A stretch of DNA of 64,000 bases from Stenotrophomonas rhizophila (GCF_007667275.1 NZ_VDQT01000005.1:62001-126000); one strand, 5' to 3'; positions 53,819 to 63,148 are shown, numbered from the stretch's first letter. A program made the numbers and translations. The notes: generated by a model not told the origin, from the sequence alone.

Positions 53819-55321
53819 TCAGTAGGAGAACAGCGGCCAGGTCGCGACGCGGCCCACCCGTTCCACCGCCGTCCGCACGTCGGCCCGCTGTTCCATCTGT
53901 TTCCAGCGCGCATGGAAGTCCCGCTCGCCTTCCAGCACCGGTCCGGTGCGCATGTCCTGCAGTTCCAGCAGCACCTGGCCGCGCTCCATCGGGTCGGCCA
54001 GCTGCGCGATGAGTGCCTGCGCCGCTTCGTCCATGCGGTTGTCCGCGATCAGGGCGTCGCGGTAGTGGCCGGGCGTGCGGGTCCGGTTTTCATCCAGCAC
54101 CTTCCACGCACGCTGCGCGGCATCGTCATCGCGCAGCTGCCGCGCGACCATCAGCGACACCAGGGCATGGGTGCTGGCGCCATGCACGCTCATGTCGCCG
54201 TCCACGCCGCCCAGCACCTCGCGCGCCATCATCGGCTGGTGCAAGGCCATGTACATCGCGGCCAGGTTCAGACGCTGGCTGACCGCAGGGCCGCCGGCCA
54301 CGCGCACGGCGATCCGCTGGTTGGCCACGGCGCGGTCGTTTTCCCCCTGGCGGCGCAGGGCGCGGCTGCGGGTGTCCAGCATCCAGGCCGCGGCGCCGGC
54401 TTCCGCGCCGGGCGATTCGGTCGCGGCATCGGCCACCGCGGCAAGCCGGTCGGTCATGCCGACCACGTCGCCGAGCTCGCCGGCAATCATCAGTGCAGTG
54501 GCGAGCTCCACGGCGGTGTCGTTGAGGCCAGGCCGGAGCATGGTCTCCACGCGCAGCCGGTCGATCTGCCGGCGCGCCGCCGCCACCGGGTCGAATCGGG
54601 TGTCGTCCTGGCGCAGGTAGCGGTCGAAGCGCTTGTCGCTGCGCAGCCGCACCAGCGCGATGGGCGCATCGATGCGCTCCAGCGTGGCCGCTACCCTGTC
54701 GCCATGACCCTGCTCGACCTGCAGCGTGGCCAGGACCGCCCACAGTTCCACCGGTTCAACGCCGTCGTTCTTCCAGTCGCTGTCGAACAGCGCCTCCAGC
54801 AGGGCGAGGCGCTTTTCCGGCAGGTCCTTGAGTTCACCGTCCAGCTGCCAGACCATCTCGTTGCTGATGTCCGGCGAGGCCTTGCTGTCGCCGGCACCGC
54901 GGATGACGCTGTCGGCGGCGGCCGCGGGCTGACCGTCGAACAGCTGGAACCAGGCCAGGCGCAGGTGCGCGTAGGCGTTGTGCGGATTGATCGACAGCGC
55001 CTGCTGCAGGCGCCGGGTGGTCAGCGCGAAGTCCTTCTGTTCTGCCGCCACCATCGCCGCGGCCGCCCAGACATCGCTGCGGGCATCGATGCCCAGCGTG
55101 GCCAGGCGCGGGTCGGCCAGCAGCCGCTCGAACATGATCGAGGCGCCGAGACTGTCGCCGCGCTGGGCCTGCTGCACCGCTTCGCCGACCTCTGCCTGGA
55201 ACGCACGTTCGGGCCCGGACACAGCGGCGGTAGCGTCCACGCTCGCTGCGGCGGTGGTCGCCAGGGGCGCGGCGCACAGTGACAACAACAGGGCGAGCGC
55301 GCTGGCGGTGCGGCAGGTCAT
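53819..55321 (-). CDS. Exported TPR-like protein
   Basis: A 500-residue protein whose start at 55321 gives the signal peptide LALLLSLCAAPLATTAAA. The rest is helical with TPR-like units (LTTRRLQQALSINPHNAYAH and LRLAWFQLFDGQPAAAADSV near the N-terminus; DRAVANQRIAVRVAGGPAVS later). It resembles bacterial periplasmic tetratricopeptide scaffolds, but no named family is evident. It converges with the transglycosylase, 13 bases apart. Confidence 0.75.
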   Translation of the reverse strand: MTCRTASALALLLSLCAAPLATTAAASVDATAAVSGPERAFQAEVGEAVQQAQRGDSLGASIMFERLLADPRLATLGIDARSDVWAAAAMVAAEQKDFALTTRRLQQALSINPHNAYAHLRLAWFQLFDGQPAAAADSVIRGAGDSKASPDISNEMVWQLDGELKDLPEKRLALLEALFDSDWKNDGVEPVELWAVLATLQVEQGHGDRVAATLERIDAPIALVRLRSDKRFDRYLRQDDTRFDPVAAARRQIDRLRVETMLRPGLNDTAVELATALMIAGELGDVVGMTDRLAAVADAATESPGAEAGAAAWMLDTRSRALRRQGENDRAVANQRIAVRVAGGPAVSQRLNLAAMYMALHQPMMAREVLGGVDGDMSVHGASTHALVSLMVARQLRDDDAAQRAWKVLDENRTRTPGHYRDALIADNRMDEAAQALIAQLADPMERGQVLLELQDMRTGPVLEGERDFHARWKQMEQRADVRTAVERVGRVATWPLFSY

Positions 55322-55463
55322 GCGGTGCTTCCTTGCGTGGCTTGGATCCCGATTGAAACCGGAACGCGGCATCCAGACAAGCCACGCACGCGGGACGCAG
55401 GGTTTGCAGGCACGCGACAAGCGGCTAAGGTCATGACCCGAACGGCGGCAGGCAAGGAACGCG

Positions 55464-57545
55464 ATGAGGCGTGCACGATGGACGATGGCGCTGCTGGTGG
55501 CCGTGGCGGTGGCTGCGGCATTGGCCTGGACCTTCCTGCGCACACCGGTGCCGCCGCCACCACCGCCGGGCCCCGCGCCGACCGCGCTGGGCTGGACCCC
55601 GGACATCTCCCTGCTGGCCGGTGACGGCGTCGGCGGCCTGCGCGATGGCGCGGGCGCACAGGCGCGGTTCGCCGACCCGTATGGGCTGGCGCGGGACGCG
55701 CAGGGCGTGCTGTACGTAGCCGATGGCGGCGACAACAACCGCATCCGCCGGGTATATCCGGACGGGCGGGTCGACACCCTGGCCGGGCAGGGCGAGGGCT
55801 GGCGCGATGGACCGGCGCTGCAGGCGCAGTTCAATACGCCGTCGTCGATCGCGCTGGATGCGGCCGGCAACGTCTTCGTGGCCGACACCGGCAACCATGT
55901 GATCCGCCGGATCGGCACCGATGGCAACGTAAGCACCATCGCGGGCGATGGCACCGCCGGCTACGCCGATGGCCCGGCGGCGCAGGCGCGATTCGATGGG
56001 CCGATGGGCGTGGCGGTGGATGACGGCGGCCGCGTGTTCGTGGCCGACACCTGGAACGACCGGATCCGGGTGATCGAGCCGGATGGCCAGGTGCGGACGC
56101 TGGCCGGCGGCGACGCACCGGGCAACGTGGACGGCGCCGGCGTGGGTGCACGGCTGGACACGCCGGTGGCGATCGCACTGGATTCGCACGGCAACCTGCT
56201 GATCGCCGACATGCTCAATGGCGCGATCCGTCGCTTGGCGCCGAACGGTACGGTGGATACGCTGCTGGGCCGGGACAGCCTGCTCAACGGGCCGATGGCG
56301 CTGGCGATTACCCATGATGACGTGGTGTACGCGAGTGATTTCGACGGCAAGGTGGTGCAGCTGTCCGCACTGGGCCATGCGCTGGTGCTGAGCGGCGCGG
56401 CGTCGCAGCCGCGCTTCTCGCGACCGGCGGGGTTGGCACTGGATGCGGAAGGTGGGTTGTATCTGTCGGACGCCGCGTCGTACCGGGTGCACCGGTTGCG
56501 CGCGCTGGCCGCCGGTGCCACGCCGGTACCGGCGCTGATCGGTCCGGCCGCGGATGCGCCACTGCCCGACACCGGCGGGCGCTGGCCGCTGGCACCGCAA
56601 CTGGGCTGGCATGAGGTGGTGGGCACGCTGGGCGAGGTGCGCGGCAACTTCAGCGGCGAGAGCCGGCACCACCTGCACGATGGCTTCGACATCCGCGGCG
56701 ATGTGGGCCAGACCGTGCTGGCGATGGCCGACGCCAAGGTCAGCAGCCCGTACTCGAGCTGGGCGGTTGGTGGGCAGGGCGAAGGCCTGTCGCTGGACCG
56801 GCTGCGCTACATCCACATGAAGGTGGGCCGCGATGCGCGCGACCGCGCGTTCGACGCGCGCTGGCCGCAGCTGCGCGACCTGGACGGAAAACTGGAACGG
56901 GTGCGGGTGCGCCGGGGGACGCGCTTCAAGGCCGGCGAGCCGCTGGGCAGCATCAATCGCATGGCCCACGTGCACCTGAGCGTGGGTGCCAGCGGTTTCC
57001 AGCGCAACGCGGTGTCACTGGGCTTCGTGGACTACGCCGATACGTTCGCACCGCGCATTGCCGAGGTGGCGTTGCTGGATGACCTGGACCAGCCGATCAA
57101 GGCCGGGCCGGATGGCCGCGTGCCGGTGCCGCGCGAGGGTCCCGGCGTGCAGATCGTGGTGGAGGCCTGGGACCAGGTGGACCGCAACCTGCCGCGCCGC
57201 CGGCTGGGTGCCTACCAGGTGGGCTACCAGGTCCTGGATGCGGCCGGCACGCCGCTGGCCGGGTACGAACAGCCGCGCTTCAACATCGTCTTCAACCGCA
57301 TGCCGCGCGAGAACAGCGCCACGGTGGTGGCGTATGCGCCGGACAGTGGCATCACCGTGCATGGCAGCGCGGTCACGCGCTTCCGCTACCTGGTGACCAA
57401 TACCGTGCGTGACGGCCTGGTTGAAACCGGCCGCTGGCGGCCCGACGCGTTGCCCGCGGGCGATTACATCATTCGTGCCAGCGCCCGCGACTACAGCGGA
57501 AACGAAGCGGTAGGCGCACGCGAGCTGAAGGTGTCGCTGCGGTAA
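55464..57545 (+). CDS. NHL-repeat protein with C-terminal M23-like domain
   Basis: A 693-residue anchored protein: TM ~8-25, a PPPPPPG hinge, then about five NHL propeller repeats (GLARDAQGVLYVADGGDNNR, SIALDAAGNVFVADTGNHVI, GVAVDDGGRVFVADTWNDRI, AIALDSHGNLLIADMLNGAI). Residues ~405-530 resemble a LytM/M23 fold (HHLHDGFDIRGDVGQTVLAM, RYIHMKVG, RFKAGEPLGSINRMAHVHLS), but the zinc-ligand set looks partial, so activity is doubtful. An Ig-like C-terminal part follows. The role is probably cell-wall binding or remodelling. Confidence 0.85.
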   Translation: MRRARWTMALLVAVAVAAALAWTFLRTPVPPPPPPGPAPTALGWTPDISLLAGDGVGGLRDGAGAQARFADPYGLARDAQGVLYVADGGDNNRIRRVYPDGRVDTLAGQGEGWRDGPALQAQFNTPSSIALDAAGNVFVADTGNHVIRRIGTDGNVSTIAGDGTAGYADGPAAQARFDGPMGVAVDDGGRVFVADTWNDRIRVIEPDGQVRTLAGGDAPGNVDGAGVGARLDTPVAIALDSHGNLLIADMLNGAIRRLAPNGTVDTLLGRDSLLNGPMALAITHDDVVYASDFDGKVVQLSALGHALVLSGAASQPRFSRPAGLALDAEGGLYLSDAASYRVHRLRALAAGATPVPALIGPAADAPLPDTGGRWPLAPQLGWHEVVGTLGEVRGNFSGESRHHLHDGFDIRGDVGQTVLAMADAKVSSPYSSWAVGGQGEGLSLDRLRYIHMKVGRDARDRAFDARWPQLRDLDGKLERVRVRRGTRFKAGEPLGSINRMAHVHLSVGASGFQRNAVSLGFVDYADTFAPRIAEVALLDDLDQPIKAGPDGRVPVPREGPGVQIVVEAWDQVDRNLPRRRLGAYQVGYQVLDAAGTPLAGYEQPRFNIVFNRMPRENSATVVAYAPDSGITVHGSAVTRFRYLVTNTVRDGLVETGRWRPDALPAGDYIIRASARDYSGNEAVGARELKVSLR

Positions 57546-57549
57546 TGCC

Positions 57550-57924
57550 TCAAGCGCCCACGCGCACCCGCTCGGCATCCATGTCGGCCACCGGCCGCAC
57601 TTCGATGCTGCCGAACCGCGACCACGGGAACTGCTCGGCGATGCGCATCGCTTCCTCATGGTCGCGCGCGTTGATCAGGTTGAAGCCGGCCAGCAGTTCG
57701 CGGGTTTCGGCAAACGGACCATCGGTAACCCGCGCCTGCGAAGCACGGGTGCGCAGCGTGCGCGCCTGGTCGGTCGGCTCCAGCCGCTGCGCCAGTACCA
57801 GGGTGCCTTGGGCTTCCAGTGTGTCGGCATGCTGGATGCAGCCGCGCATGATGCGGTCGTACTCCTCGGCCGGCACGTCCTGGAGCAGGGTGGGGTCGAT
57901 GTAGATCAGCAGCAGGAATTGCAT
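57550..57924 (-). CDS. YciI family protein with DGPF motif
   Basis: A 124-residue ferredoxin-like protein; the start at 57924 gives MQFLLLIYIDPTLLQDVP. The DGPF motif is in VTDGPFAETRELLAGF. DGPF proteins are the usual partners of ECF42-type sigma factors. It is divergent from a second DGPF gene that heads the sigma operon. Biochemical function unknown; the fold is that of YciI hydrolases/dehalogenases. Confidence 0.88.
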   Translation of the reverse strand: MQFLLLIYIDPTLLQDVPAEEYDRIMRGCIQHADTLEAQGTLVLAQRLEPTDQARTLRTRASQARVTDGPFAETRELLAGFNLINARDHEEAMRIAEQFPWSRFGSIEVRPVADMDAERVRVGA

Positions 57925-58061
57925 GGCCGGGGCCCACGGTGCGGGGGAGCGGACATGATGCCCCAGCCTGCGCGACAAGCCTGTTGCAGTGCAGCGCCAC
58001 CCGCCCGTTCAGGGCTGGGGGCGACGCCCGTTGGCGGGATCGAAATATTTTTTGGCGGGCG

Positions 58062-58088
58062 TGTCGATTTCCGGTCCACTGGGGCGTC
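58062..58088 (+). promoter_or_regulatory. Predicted ECF42-type promoter
   Basis: TGTCGA, a 17-base spacer, then CGTC, 49 bases before the yciI start of the sigma-factor operon. The reported ECF42 recognition motif is TGTCGA at -35 and CG(A/T)C at -10, so this fits autoregulation by the sigma factor encoded in the same operon. Confidence 0.65.
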
Positions 58089-58136
58089 GTAACCAGTGAA
58101 GGGCCCGCCAACCGGGCCGGCAACGAGGACAACGCG

Positions 58137-58556
58137 ATGAAAGTCATGGTGATCGTGAAGGCGACCGAGGCCACCGAGGCCGGGGTACTGCCCAGCGAGG
58201 AACTGTTGAGAGCGATGGGCGCCTTCAACGAAGAACTGGTCAAGGCCGGGATCATGCTGGCCGGCGATGGCCTGCGCCCCAGCCGCCACGGCCGCCGCGT
58301 GGCGTACACCGGTGACGCGCCGCAGGTGATCGACGGGCCGTTCGCGGAAACCCGCGAGCTGGTGGCCGGGTTCTGGCTGTGGCAGGTGCGCTCGGTGGAC
58401 GAAGCCACCGAATGGCTCAAGCGTGCCCCGTTCCTGCCCGGCGACGTGGTGGAGATCCGCCCGTTCTACACCGAAGCCGATTTCGGTGAAGCCTTCACTC
58501 CCGAATTACGCGAGCAGGAACAGCGTCTGCGCGAGCGTATCGGTCAGGCCGATTGA
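58137..58556 (+). CDS. YciI family protein with DGPF motif, first gene of ECF42 operon
   Basis: A 139-residue DGPF protein (MKVMVIVKATEATEAG..., QVIDGPFAETRELVAGFWLW, VEIRPFY). It is the first gene of a four-gene run (DGPF, VOC, VOC, sigma) with gaps of tens of bases, behind the predicted ECF42 promoter. In other bacteria such genes are the main targets of ECF42 sigma factors. Catalytic role unknown. Confidence 0.9.
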   Translation: MKVMVIVKATEATEAGVLPSEELLRAMGAFNEELVKAGIMLAGDGLRPSRHGRRVAYTGDAPQVIDGPFAETRELVAGFWLWQVRSVDEATEWLKRAPFLPGDVVEIRPFYTEADFGEAFTPELREQEQRLRERIGQAD

Positions 58557-58583
58557 CCCACCCAACGCCATTTGGAGATTCCC

Positions 58584-59009
58584 ATGAAACTGATCCCGTT
58601 CCTCGGCTTCAACGGCCAGACCCACGACGCCATGGCGTTCTACGCGCAGGTACTCGGTGGCAAGGTCACCTCGGAAATGAAGTACAGCGACATGCCGCAG
58701 GACGACACGATGGAAGGCTGCGGCGATGCCCCCCGCCCGGTCGATCCGAACCTGGTCGCGCACAGCCAGCTTGAAGTGGGCAGCGCGATCCTGATGGCCG
58801 CCGATGGCCCGCCCTCGGAGGGCCAGGGCACCACCACCATCAACATCGAGGTGGAGTCGGTCGAAGAAGCCGAGCGCGTGTTCGCGGCGCTGTCCGAAGG
58901 CGGCACGATCACCGTCCCGATCGGCGAAACCTTCTGGGCCAAGCGCTGGGGCATGCTGCAGGACCGCTACGGCAAGCCGTGGATGGTCAACTGCATGAAG
59001 CCCTACTGA
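58584..59009 (+). CDS. VOC family protein, PhnB-like
   Basis: A 141-residue VOC-fold protein of the PhnB/3-demethylubiquinone-like group: MKLIPFLGFNGQTHDAMAFY, AQVLGGKV, SQLEVGSAILMAAD, and WAKRWGMLQDRYGKPWMVN near the C-terminus. The fold supports metal-dependent enzymes and binding proteins; the substrate is unknown. TTGGAGA precedes the start. It lies in the ECF42 operon. Confidence 0.9.
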   Translation: MKLIPFLGFNGQTHDAMAFYAQVLGGKVTSEMKYSDMPQDDTMEGCGDAPRPVDPNLVAHSQLEVGSAILMAADGPPSEGQGTTTINIEVESVEEAERVFAALSEGGTITVPIGETFWAKRWGMLQDRYGKPWMVNCMKPY

Positions 59010-59025
59010 TCACAGGAAACCCATC

Positions 59026-59433
59026 ATGTCCGACATGCCCCAGATGATCTTCGTCAACCTGCCGGTTCGCGACCTCGAAAAGAGCAAGGCGTTCTTCACC
59101 GCGCTGGGCTTCGCGCCCAATGCCACCTACACCGATGACAAGGCCGCCTCCTTCAACATCAGCGATACCATCATGCTGATGCTGCTGCTGGAAGACTTCT
59201 TCGCCACCTTCATCAACCGTCCGATCGGGGATGCGCGCAAGCAGGCGCAGGTGATCCTGGCGCTTTCCTCGCCCAGTCGCGCCGCGGTGGATGAGACCCT
59301 GGAAAAGGTGCTGGCGGCGGGCGGCAAGGAACCGACCGAGGCGCGCGACTATGGCTTCATGTACCAGCGCAGCTTCGAGGACCCGGACGGCCACCTGTGG
59401 GAAGTGGCGCACATGGATGGCGAACCCGGCTGA
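59026..59433 (+). CDS. VOC family (glyoxalase-like) protein
   Basis: A 135-residue VOC protein (MIFVNLPVRDLEKSKAFFTA, LGFAPNATYTDDKAASFNIS, MYQRSFEDPDGHLWEVAHMD). The last segment supplies a typical metal-ligand Glu. An AGGAAA site precedes the start. It is 16 bases after the PhnB-like gene and upstream of the sigma factor, so part of the same operon. Substrate unknown. Confidence 0.9.
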   Translation: MSDMPQMIFVNLPVRDLEKSKAFFTALGFAPNATYTDDKAASFNISDTIMLMLLLEDFFATFINRPIGDARKQAQVILALSSPSRAAVDETLEKVLAAGGKEPTEARDYGFMYQRSFEDPDGHLWEVAHMDGEPG

Positions 59434-59490
59434 CGCCGGCTACCGCGCCGCAGCTTGTGCGGCGCGGAGGGGGATGCTCTGATTCGCGGC

Positions 59491-60753
59491 ATGGATGCTG
59501 GCCTGACACAACGACTGGATACCCTCTGGCGCATGGAGTCGCCGGTCCTGATCGCACGCCTGGCGCGGATGCTGGGCGGCGATATCGGGCGTGCCGAAGA
59601 ACTGGCCCAGGACACCTGGCTGGCCGCGCTGGAGCGATGGCCCGCGCAGGGCGTCCCGGACAATCCGGGAGCGTGGTTGATGACCACCGCACGCAATCGC
59701 GCCATCGACGTACTGCGCCAGCACCAGCGCGTGGCCGGGCAGCACGCGCAGTGGGGCAGCGAACTGGAACCGCAGCCGCTGCCATTGCCCGACGACAGCG
59801 ACGCGCTGCAGGACGATATCGGCGATGACCTGCTGCGGCTGATGTTCGTGGCCTGCCACCCGGTGCTGTCGGCCGATGCGCGGGTGGCGCTGACCCTGCG
59901 CCTGCTGGGCGGGCTGACCACCGAGGAGATTGCCCGCGCCTTCCTGCAGCCGGAACCGACCATCGCCCAGCGCATCGTGCGCGCCAAGCGCACCCTGGCG
60001 GCCAGGCAGGTGCCGTTCGAAGTGCCGCGCCAGGCGGCGCTGCCCGAGCGGCTGGGGTCGGTGCTGGCGGTGGTGTACCTGATCTTCAACGAAGGCTATG
60101 CGGCCAGCAGTGGCGATGACTGGATGCGCCCGGCCCTGTGCGAGGAAGCGCTGCGGCTGGGCCGCGTGCTGCAGCAGCGCCTGCCGGCCTGGCCGCAGGT
60201 GCACGGCCTGCTGGCGTTGATGGAACTGCAGGCCTCGCGCGCCGCGGCCCGGGTGGATGCGCGTGGCAACCCGATCCTGCTGCCGGAGCAGGATCGCACG
60301 CGCTGGGACCACCTGCAGGTGGCGCGCGGACAGGCCGCGCTGCAGCAGGCGCTGGCGCTGGGCGGGGCCGATGATGGCTATGTGCTGCAGGCGGCGATTG
60401 CCGACTGCCATGCGCGGGCACGCCGCAGCGAAGACACCGACTGGGCGCGCATGGCCGCGTTGTATGCGCGGCTTGCGCAGGTGCAGCCCTCGCCGGTGGT
60501 GGAACTCAACCGCGCGGTGGCGGTGTCGCGTGCGCAGGGGGCGGCGGCCGCATGGCCGCTGGTGCAGGCCCTGGCGGACGATCCGCGCCTGCAGGACTAT
60601 GCGCCGCTGGCCGCCGTGCAGGGCGACCTGTTGTCGCAGTTGGGCCGGATGGGCGAAGCGTCGGATGCGTTCGCGCGCGCTGCACGGCTTACCCCCAACG
60701 CCCGGGAGCGCGCGCTGTTGCAGGCGCGGGCGGACGCGGCGACACCGGACTGA
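59491..60753 (+). CDS. ECF42-type RNA polymerase sigma factor with C-terminal TPR-like extension (DUF6596)
   Basis: A 420-residue sigma factor: region 2 (ARMLGGDIGRAEELAQDTWL, DNPGAWLMTTARNRAIDVLR), region 4 (ARVALTLRLLGGLTTEEIAR, FLQPEPTIAQRIVRAKRTL), then a long C-terminal extension with VVYLIFNEGYAASSGDDWMR and TPR-like helices (YARLAQVQPSPVVELNRAVA). This architecture and the DGPF neighbours define the ECF42 group, where the extension replaces an anti-sigma factor. The ATG at 59491 is preferred over an upstream TTG, though neither has a strong site. A predicted cognate promoter lies before the operon. Confidence 0.92.
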   Translation: MDAGLTQRLDTLWRMESPVLIARLARMLGGDIGRAEELAQDTWLAALERWPAQGVPDNPGAWLMTTARNRAIDVLRQHQRVAGQHAQWGSELEPQPLPLPDDSDALQDDIGDDLLRLMFVACHPVLSADARVALTLRLLGGLTTEEIARAFLQPEPTIAQRIVRAKRTLAARQVPFEVPRQAALPERLGSVLAVVYLIFNEGYAASSGDDWMRPALCEEALRLGRVLQQRLPAWPQVHGLLALMELQASRAAARVDARGNPILLPEQDRTRWDHLQVARGQAALQQALALGGADDGYVLQAAIADCHARARRSEDTDWARMAALYARLAQVQPSPVVELNRAVAVSRAQGAAAAWPLVQALADDPRLQDYAPLAAVQGDLLSQLGRMGEASDAFARAARLTPNARERALLQARADAATPD

Positions 60754-60766
60754 CACACTTCCGCGC

Positions 60767-60795
60767 TTGCTCGAAACCTGAACAGGGTCTATCGT
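60767..60795 (+). promoter_or_regulatory. Candidate promoter of the exported-protein cluster
   Basis: TTGCTC, a 17-base spacer and TATCGT lie 60 bases before the start of the next gene. It is a fair sigma-70 match in a GC-rich genome but could be chance. Confidence 0.35.
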
Positions 60796-60854
60796 GCGCA
60801 CTCTCAAAAGTGACCGGGCACCTGCCAGGTCCAGCCGATAAGGGAAGCGGGACA

Positions 60855-62054
60855 ATGTTTTCAGGGAAGATGCGTACGCGCGCGCGTAGCGCGTGGCTGC
60901 TGCTGTGCGGGTGGGTAGTGGTCGGCACCATGGCCGGCAGCGCACAGGCCGCCGACAAGTCGCAGCAGGCCTACTGGGCCGGATTCGCCTACACCGCCGA
61001 ACAGAGCAAGGTCGACGCCAGCACCCCGCGTGCGGCCGCCGTGCTGCAGGCGCGCGGCCTGGCCCCGCTCAACCAGGCGCTGTGGGCGCGGCTGCAGGCG
61101 CAGCGTCCGGCACATCTGGAACTGATCGACCAGCCGCTGGCGATGCTCGACGGCACCACCAGTGCCACGGTGCTGGCGACCGCGCTGGACCGCGAGCTGG
61201 TTTCGATCGAACCGATTGGCGGGCAGTACAAGGTGCTGGTGGAAGTGGCGCTGCAGGCACTGTTCTTCGACTTCCGCGAACGCCAGGTGGTGGCGTCCTA
61301 TCCGATCACCCTGCAGCGCATCGACGTGATGGAGTTCCTGCCGGACGAGGACGACATCGATGCGATCGTGGCCGACCTGCTGTACGGCAGGGCCGCCACC
61401 GGCCTGCCGCAGGTGCTGGCCGACACCCTGGCCAAGGCGCAGCTGCCGGCGGCGTCGACGCGCCGCCTGCAGGTGGGCGAGGTGACCCTGTCCGACGCGG
61501 TGCTGGCCAAGCTGCCCGACGCGGTGGATGCGGGCATGCTGCGCGCCACGCTGGCGCATGAGCTTTCCAAGACGCTGTCGTCCAACACCGGCATCGGCCT
61601 GCTGCCGCCGGCCAGCGGCCAGGCGATCGGAGGCGCGATGGCCGCACGCTTTGCCGACGGCAAGGTGTACCAGCTGAAGATTCCCGAGCCGGACTACGTG
61701 GTGAAGCTGCGCCTGGATGCGCTGAAGAACGGCGTGATCAACGAAACCCCGGCGATGAAGACGATGCTGTTCGGCGCGTTCTTCCAGGCCACGGTGGTGG
61801 AGCCGTTCTCGGGCAAGGTGTTCTTCGACCAGCCGCTGCGCAAGGGCGCCACCAAGGTGGTGCCGGCCACGCAGTGGCACGTGGACCAGTGGTCGGCCAG
61901 TTACGAAACCGTGCTGGCCGGCTTTGACGCCTTCGCCGGCGCCGCCGCCAGGCGCGCCGATTCGAAGGCGTGGCTGGACGAACAGAAGCCCGGCGGCAAG
62001 CCGCTGCAGCAACAGACCCAAGCCCTCCAGGAGTTGATCACCTCATGCCGTTGA
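60855..62054 (+). CDS. Exported protein of unknown function, first gene of periplasmic cluster
   Basis: A 399-residue exported protein. The start at 60855 gives the signal peptide SAWLLLCGWVVVGTMAGSAQA. The mature domain has LYGRAATGLPQVLADTLAKA and alternating beta strands (YKVLVEVALQALFFDFRERQ, VVASYPITLQRIDVMEF). The layout recalls outer-membrane-linked proteins that are co-encoded with CsgG/FlgT-like proteins, but I cannot name a family. Its stop overlaps the next start by ten bases (ATGCCGTTGA), so the two are translationally coupled. Confidence 0.72.
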   Translation: MFSGKMRTRARSAWLLLCGWVVVGTMAGSAQAADKSQQAYWAGFAYTAEQSKVDASTPRAAAVLQARGLAPLNQALWARLQAQRPAHLELIDQPLAMLDGTTSATVLATALDRELVSIEPIGGQYKVLVEVALQALFFDFRERQVVASYPITLQRIDVMEFLPDEDDIDAIVADLLYGRAATGLPQVLADTLAKAQLPAASTRRLQVGEVTLSDAVLAKLPDAVDAGMLRATLAHELSKTLSSNTGIGLLPPASGQAIGGAMAARFADGKVYQLKIPEPDYVVKLRLDALKNGVINETPAMKTMLFGAFFQATVVEPFSGKVFFDQPLRKGATKVVPATQWHVDQWSASYETVLAGFDAFAGAAARRADSKAWLDEQKPGGKPLQQQTQALQELITSCR

Positions 62055-63145
62055 TTCGAGCCGTACTGCTGATTCTCATTGCCCTGATGGTGGCCGCGCC
62101 GGTGTCGGCGCAGACCGCCAGCTCCCGTGGTACCGGTTCGGCCAGCTATGGCCTGCGCCTGAGTGCCGACATCCGCGCCGAAGCCCTGAACAAGGCCAAG
62201 GTCAATGCACTGGAGGCGTACATCGCCGAATCCGGTGCGGCCAAGCTGCGCCTGTTCGAAGACCGCCGCGCCGAGTTCATCGGCGAGATCGACCGCTACG
62301 TGCTGTCGGCGGTGCCGCTGTCGGACACCGAAGACAAGAAGGCCAAGACCTATACGGTCAGCGTACGCGCCGAGATCAACACCACCCTGCTGCAGACCAA
62401 GCTGGATGCCGGTTCGGCCACCGCCGGTGCGCGCGGCAACGAGCGTTCGCTGCTGACCTTCCTGTTCATGGCGCGCTCGCAGGACACCGTGCAGTCGTTC
62501 CAGGACAAGGAATACCGCCGCGTCGACGCCAGCCAGAGCTATGACGAGAAGACCCGCGAAGGCGACAGCTTCCGTGGCAATTCGGTGAGCACCAGCGGCA
62601 GCATCAACCAGAACGCGTCGGTGTCGGTCACCTCCGGTGGCAGCACCACCCAGCGCAGTGACAACGTCAGCTGGAAGGTGGCCAACGCCAACGAGATCAA
62701 CACCGCCATGACCGGTGCGTTCAGCGCGGCCGGCTATGAAGTGGTGGAAGCGGAGTACGTGGAAGGCGAAAGCCGCGGCCTGCTGAGCATCGAGCGCATC
62801 CGCAAGGACTTCAGCACCGGCAACGACCTGTCGCCGGCCACCCTGCGCGACACCGCCAACGGCATCAAGGCCGCCAACATTCCGTACCTGGCAGTGGGCA
62901 CGCTGGACGTGGGCATGCGCGATCGCGACCCGGTCAGCGGCAACACCCGCGTGTTCGTCACCGTCACCGGCAAGGTGCTGGACGTGAGCGGCCGTTTCCC
63001 GAAGACGGTGTCGTCGGTGGGCCCGGTGCAGTTCTCCGGTACCGGCCCGAACGAGACCGTGGCCCGCACCAACGCGCTGCAGATCGCCTCTGAAAAGGGT
63101 GCGCAGCAGATGATCAACGAACTCAACGTCAAGGCTGTTCGTTAA
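62045..63145 (+). CDS. Exported protein, FlgT/LPP20-like
   Basis: A 366-residue exported protein with signal peptide AVLLILIALMVAAPVSA-Q. The N-terminal pattern (SADIRAEALNKAKVNALEAY, then VRAEINTTLL) matches FlgT/LPP20-type domains found in outer-membrane and flagellar accessory proteins. A central Ser/Thr/Asn-rich loop (RGNSVSTSGSINQNASVSV) is followed by a FlgT-middle/CsgG-like segment (NIPYLAVGTLDVGMRDRDPV, GKVLDVSGRFP) and a repeated nucleation at the end (ARTNALQIASEKGAQQMIN). It probably acts with the upstream gene in the periplasm. Confidence 0.75.
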   Translation: MPLIRAVLLILIALMVAAPVSAQTASSRGTGSASYGLRLSADIRAEALNKAKVNALEAYIAESGAAKLRLFEDRRAEFIGEIDRYVLSAVPLSDTEDKKAKTYTVSVRAEINTTLLQTKLDAGSATAGARGNERSLLTFLFMARSQDTVQSFQDKEYRRVDASQSYDEKTREGDSFRGNSVSTSGSINQNASVSVTSGGSTTQRSDNVSWKVANANEINTAMTGAFSAAGYEVVEAEYVEGESRGLLSIERIRKDFSTGNDLSPATLRDTANGIKAANIPYLAVGTLDVGMRDRDPVSGNTRVFVTVTGKVLDVSGRFPKTVSSVGPVQFSGTGPNETVARTNALQIASEKGAQQMINELNVKAVR

Positions 63146-63148
63146 GGC

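Noticed and set aside
55431-56975. 514-codon minus-strand frame opposite the NHL gene
   Set aside because: Regular Arg/His/Ala periodicity is the mirror of the NHL repeats; not a real protein.
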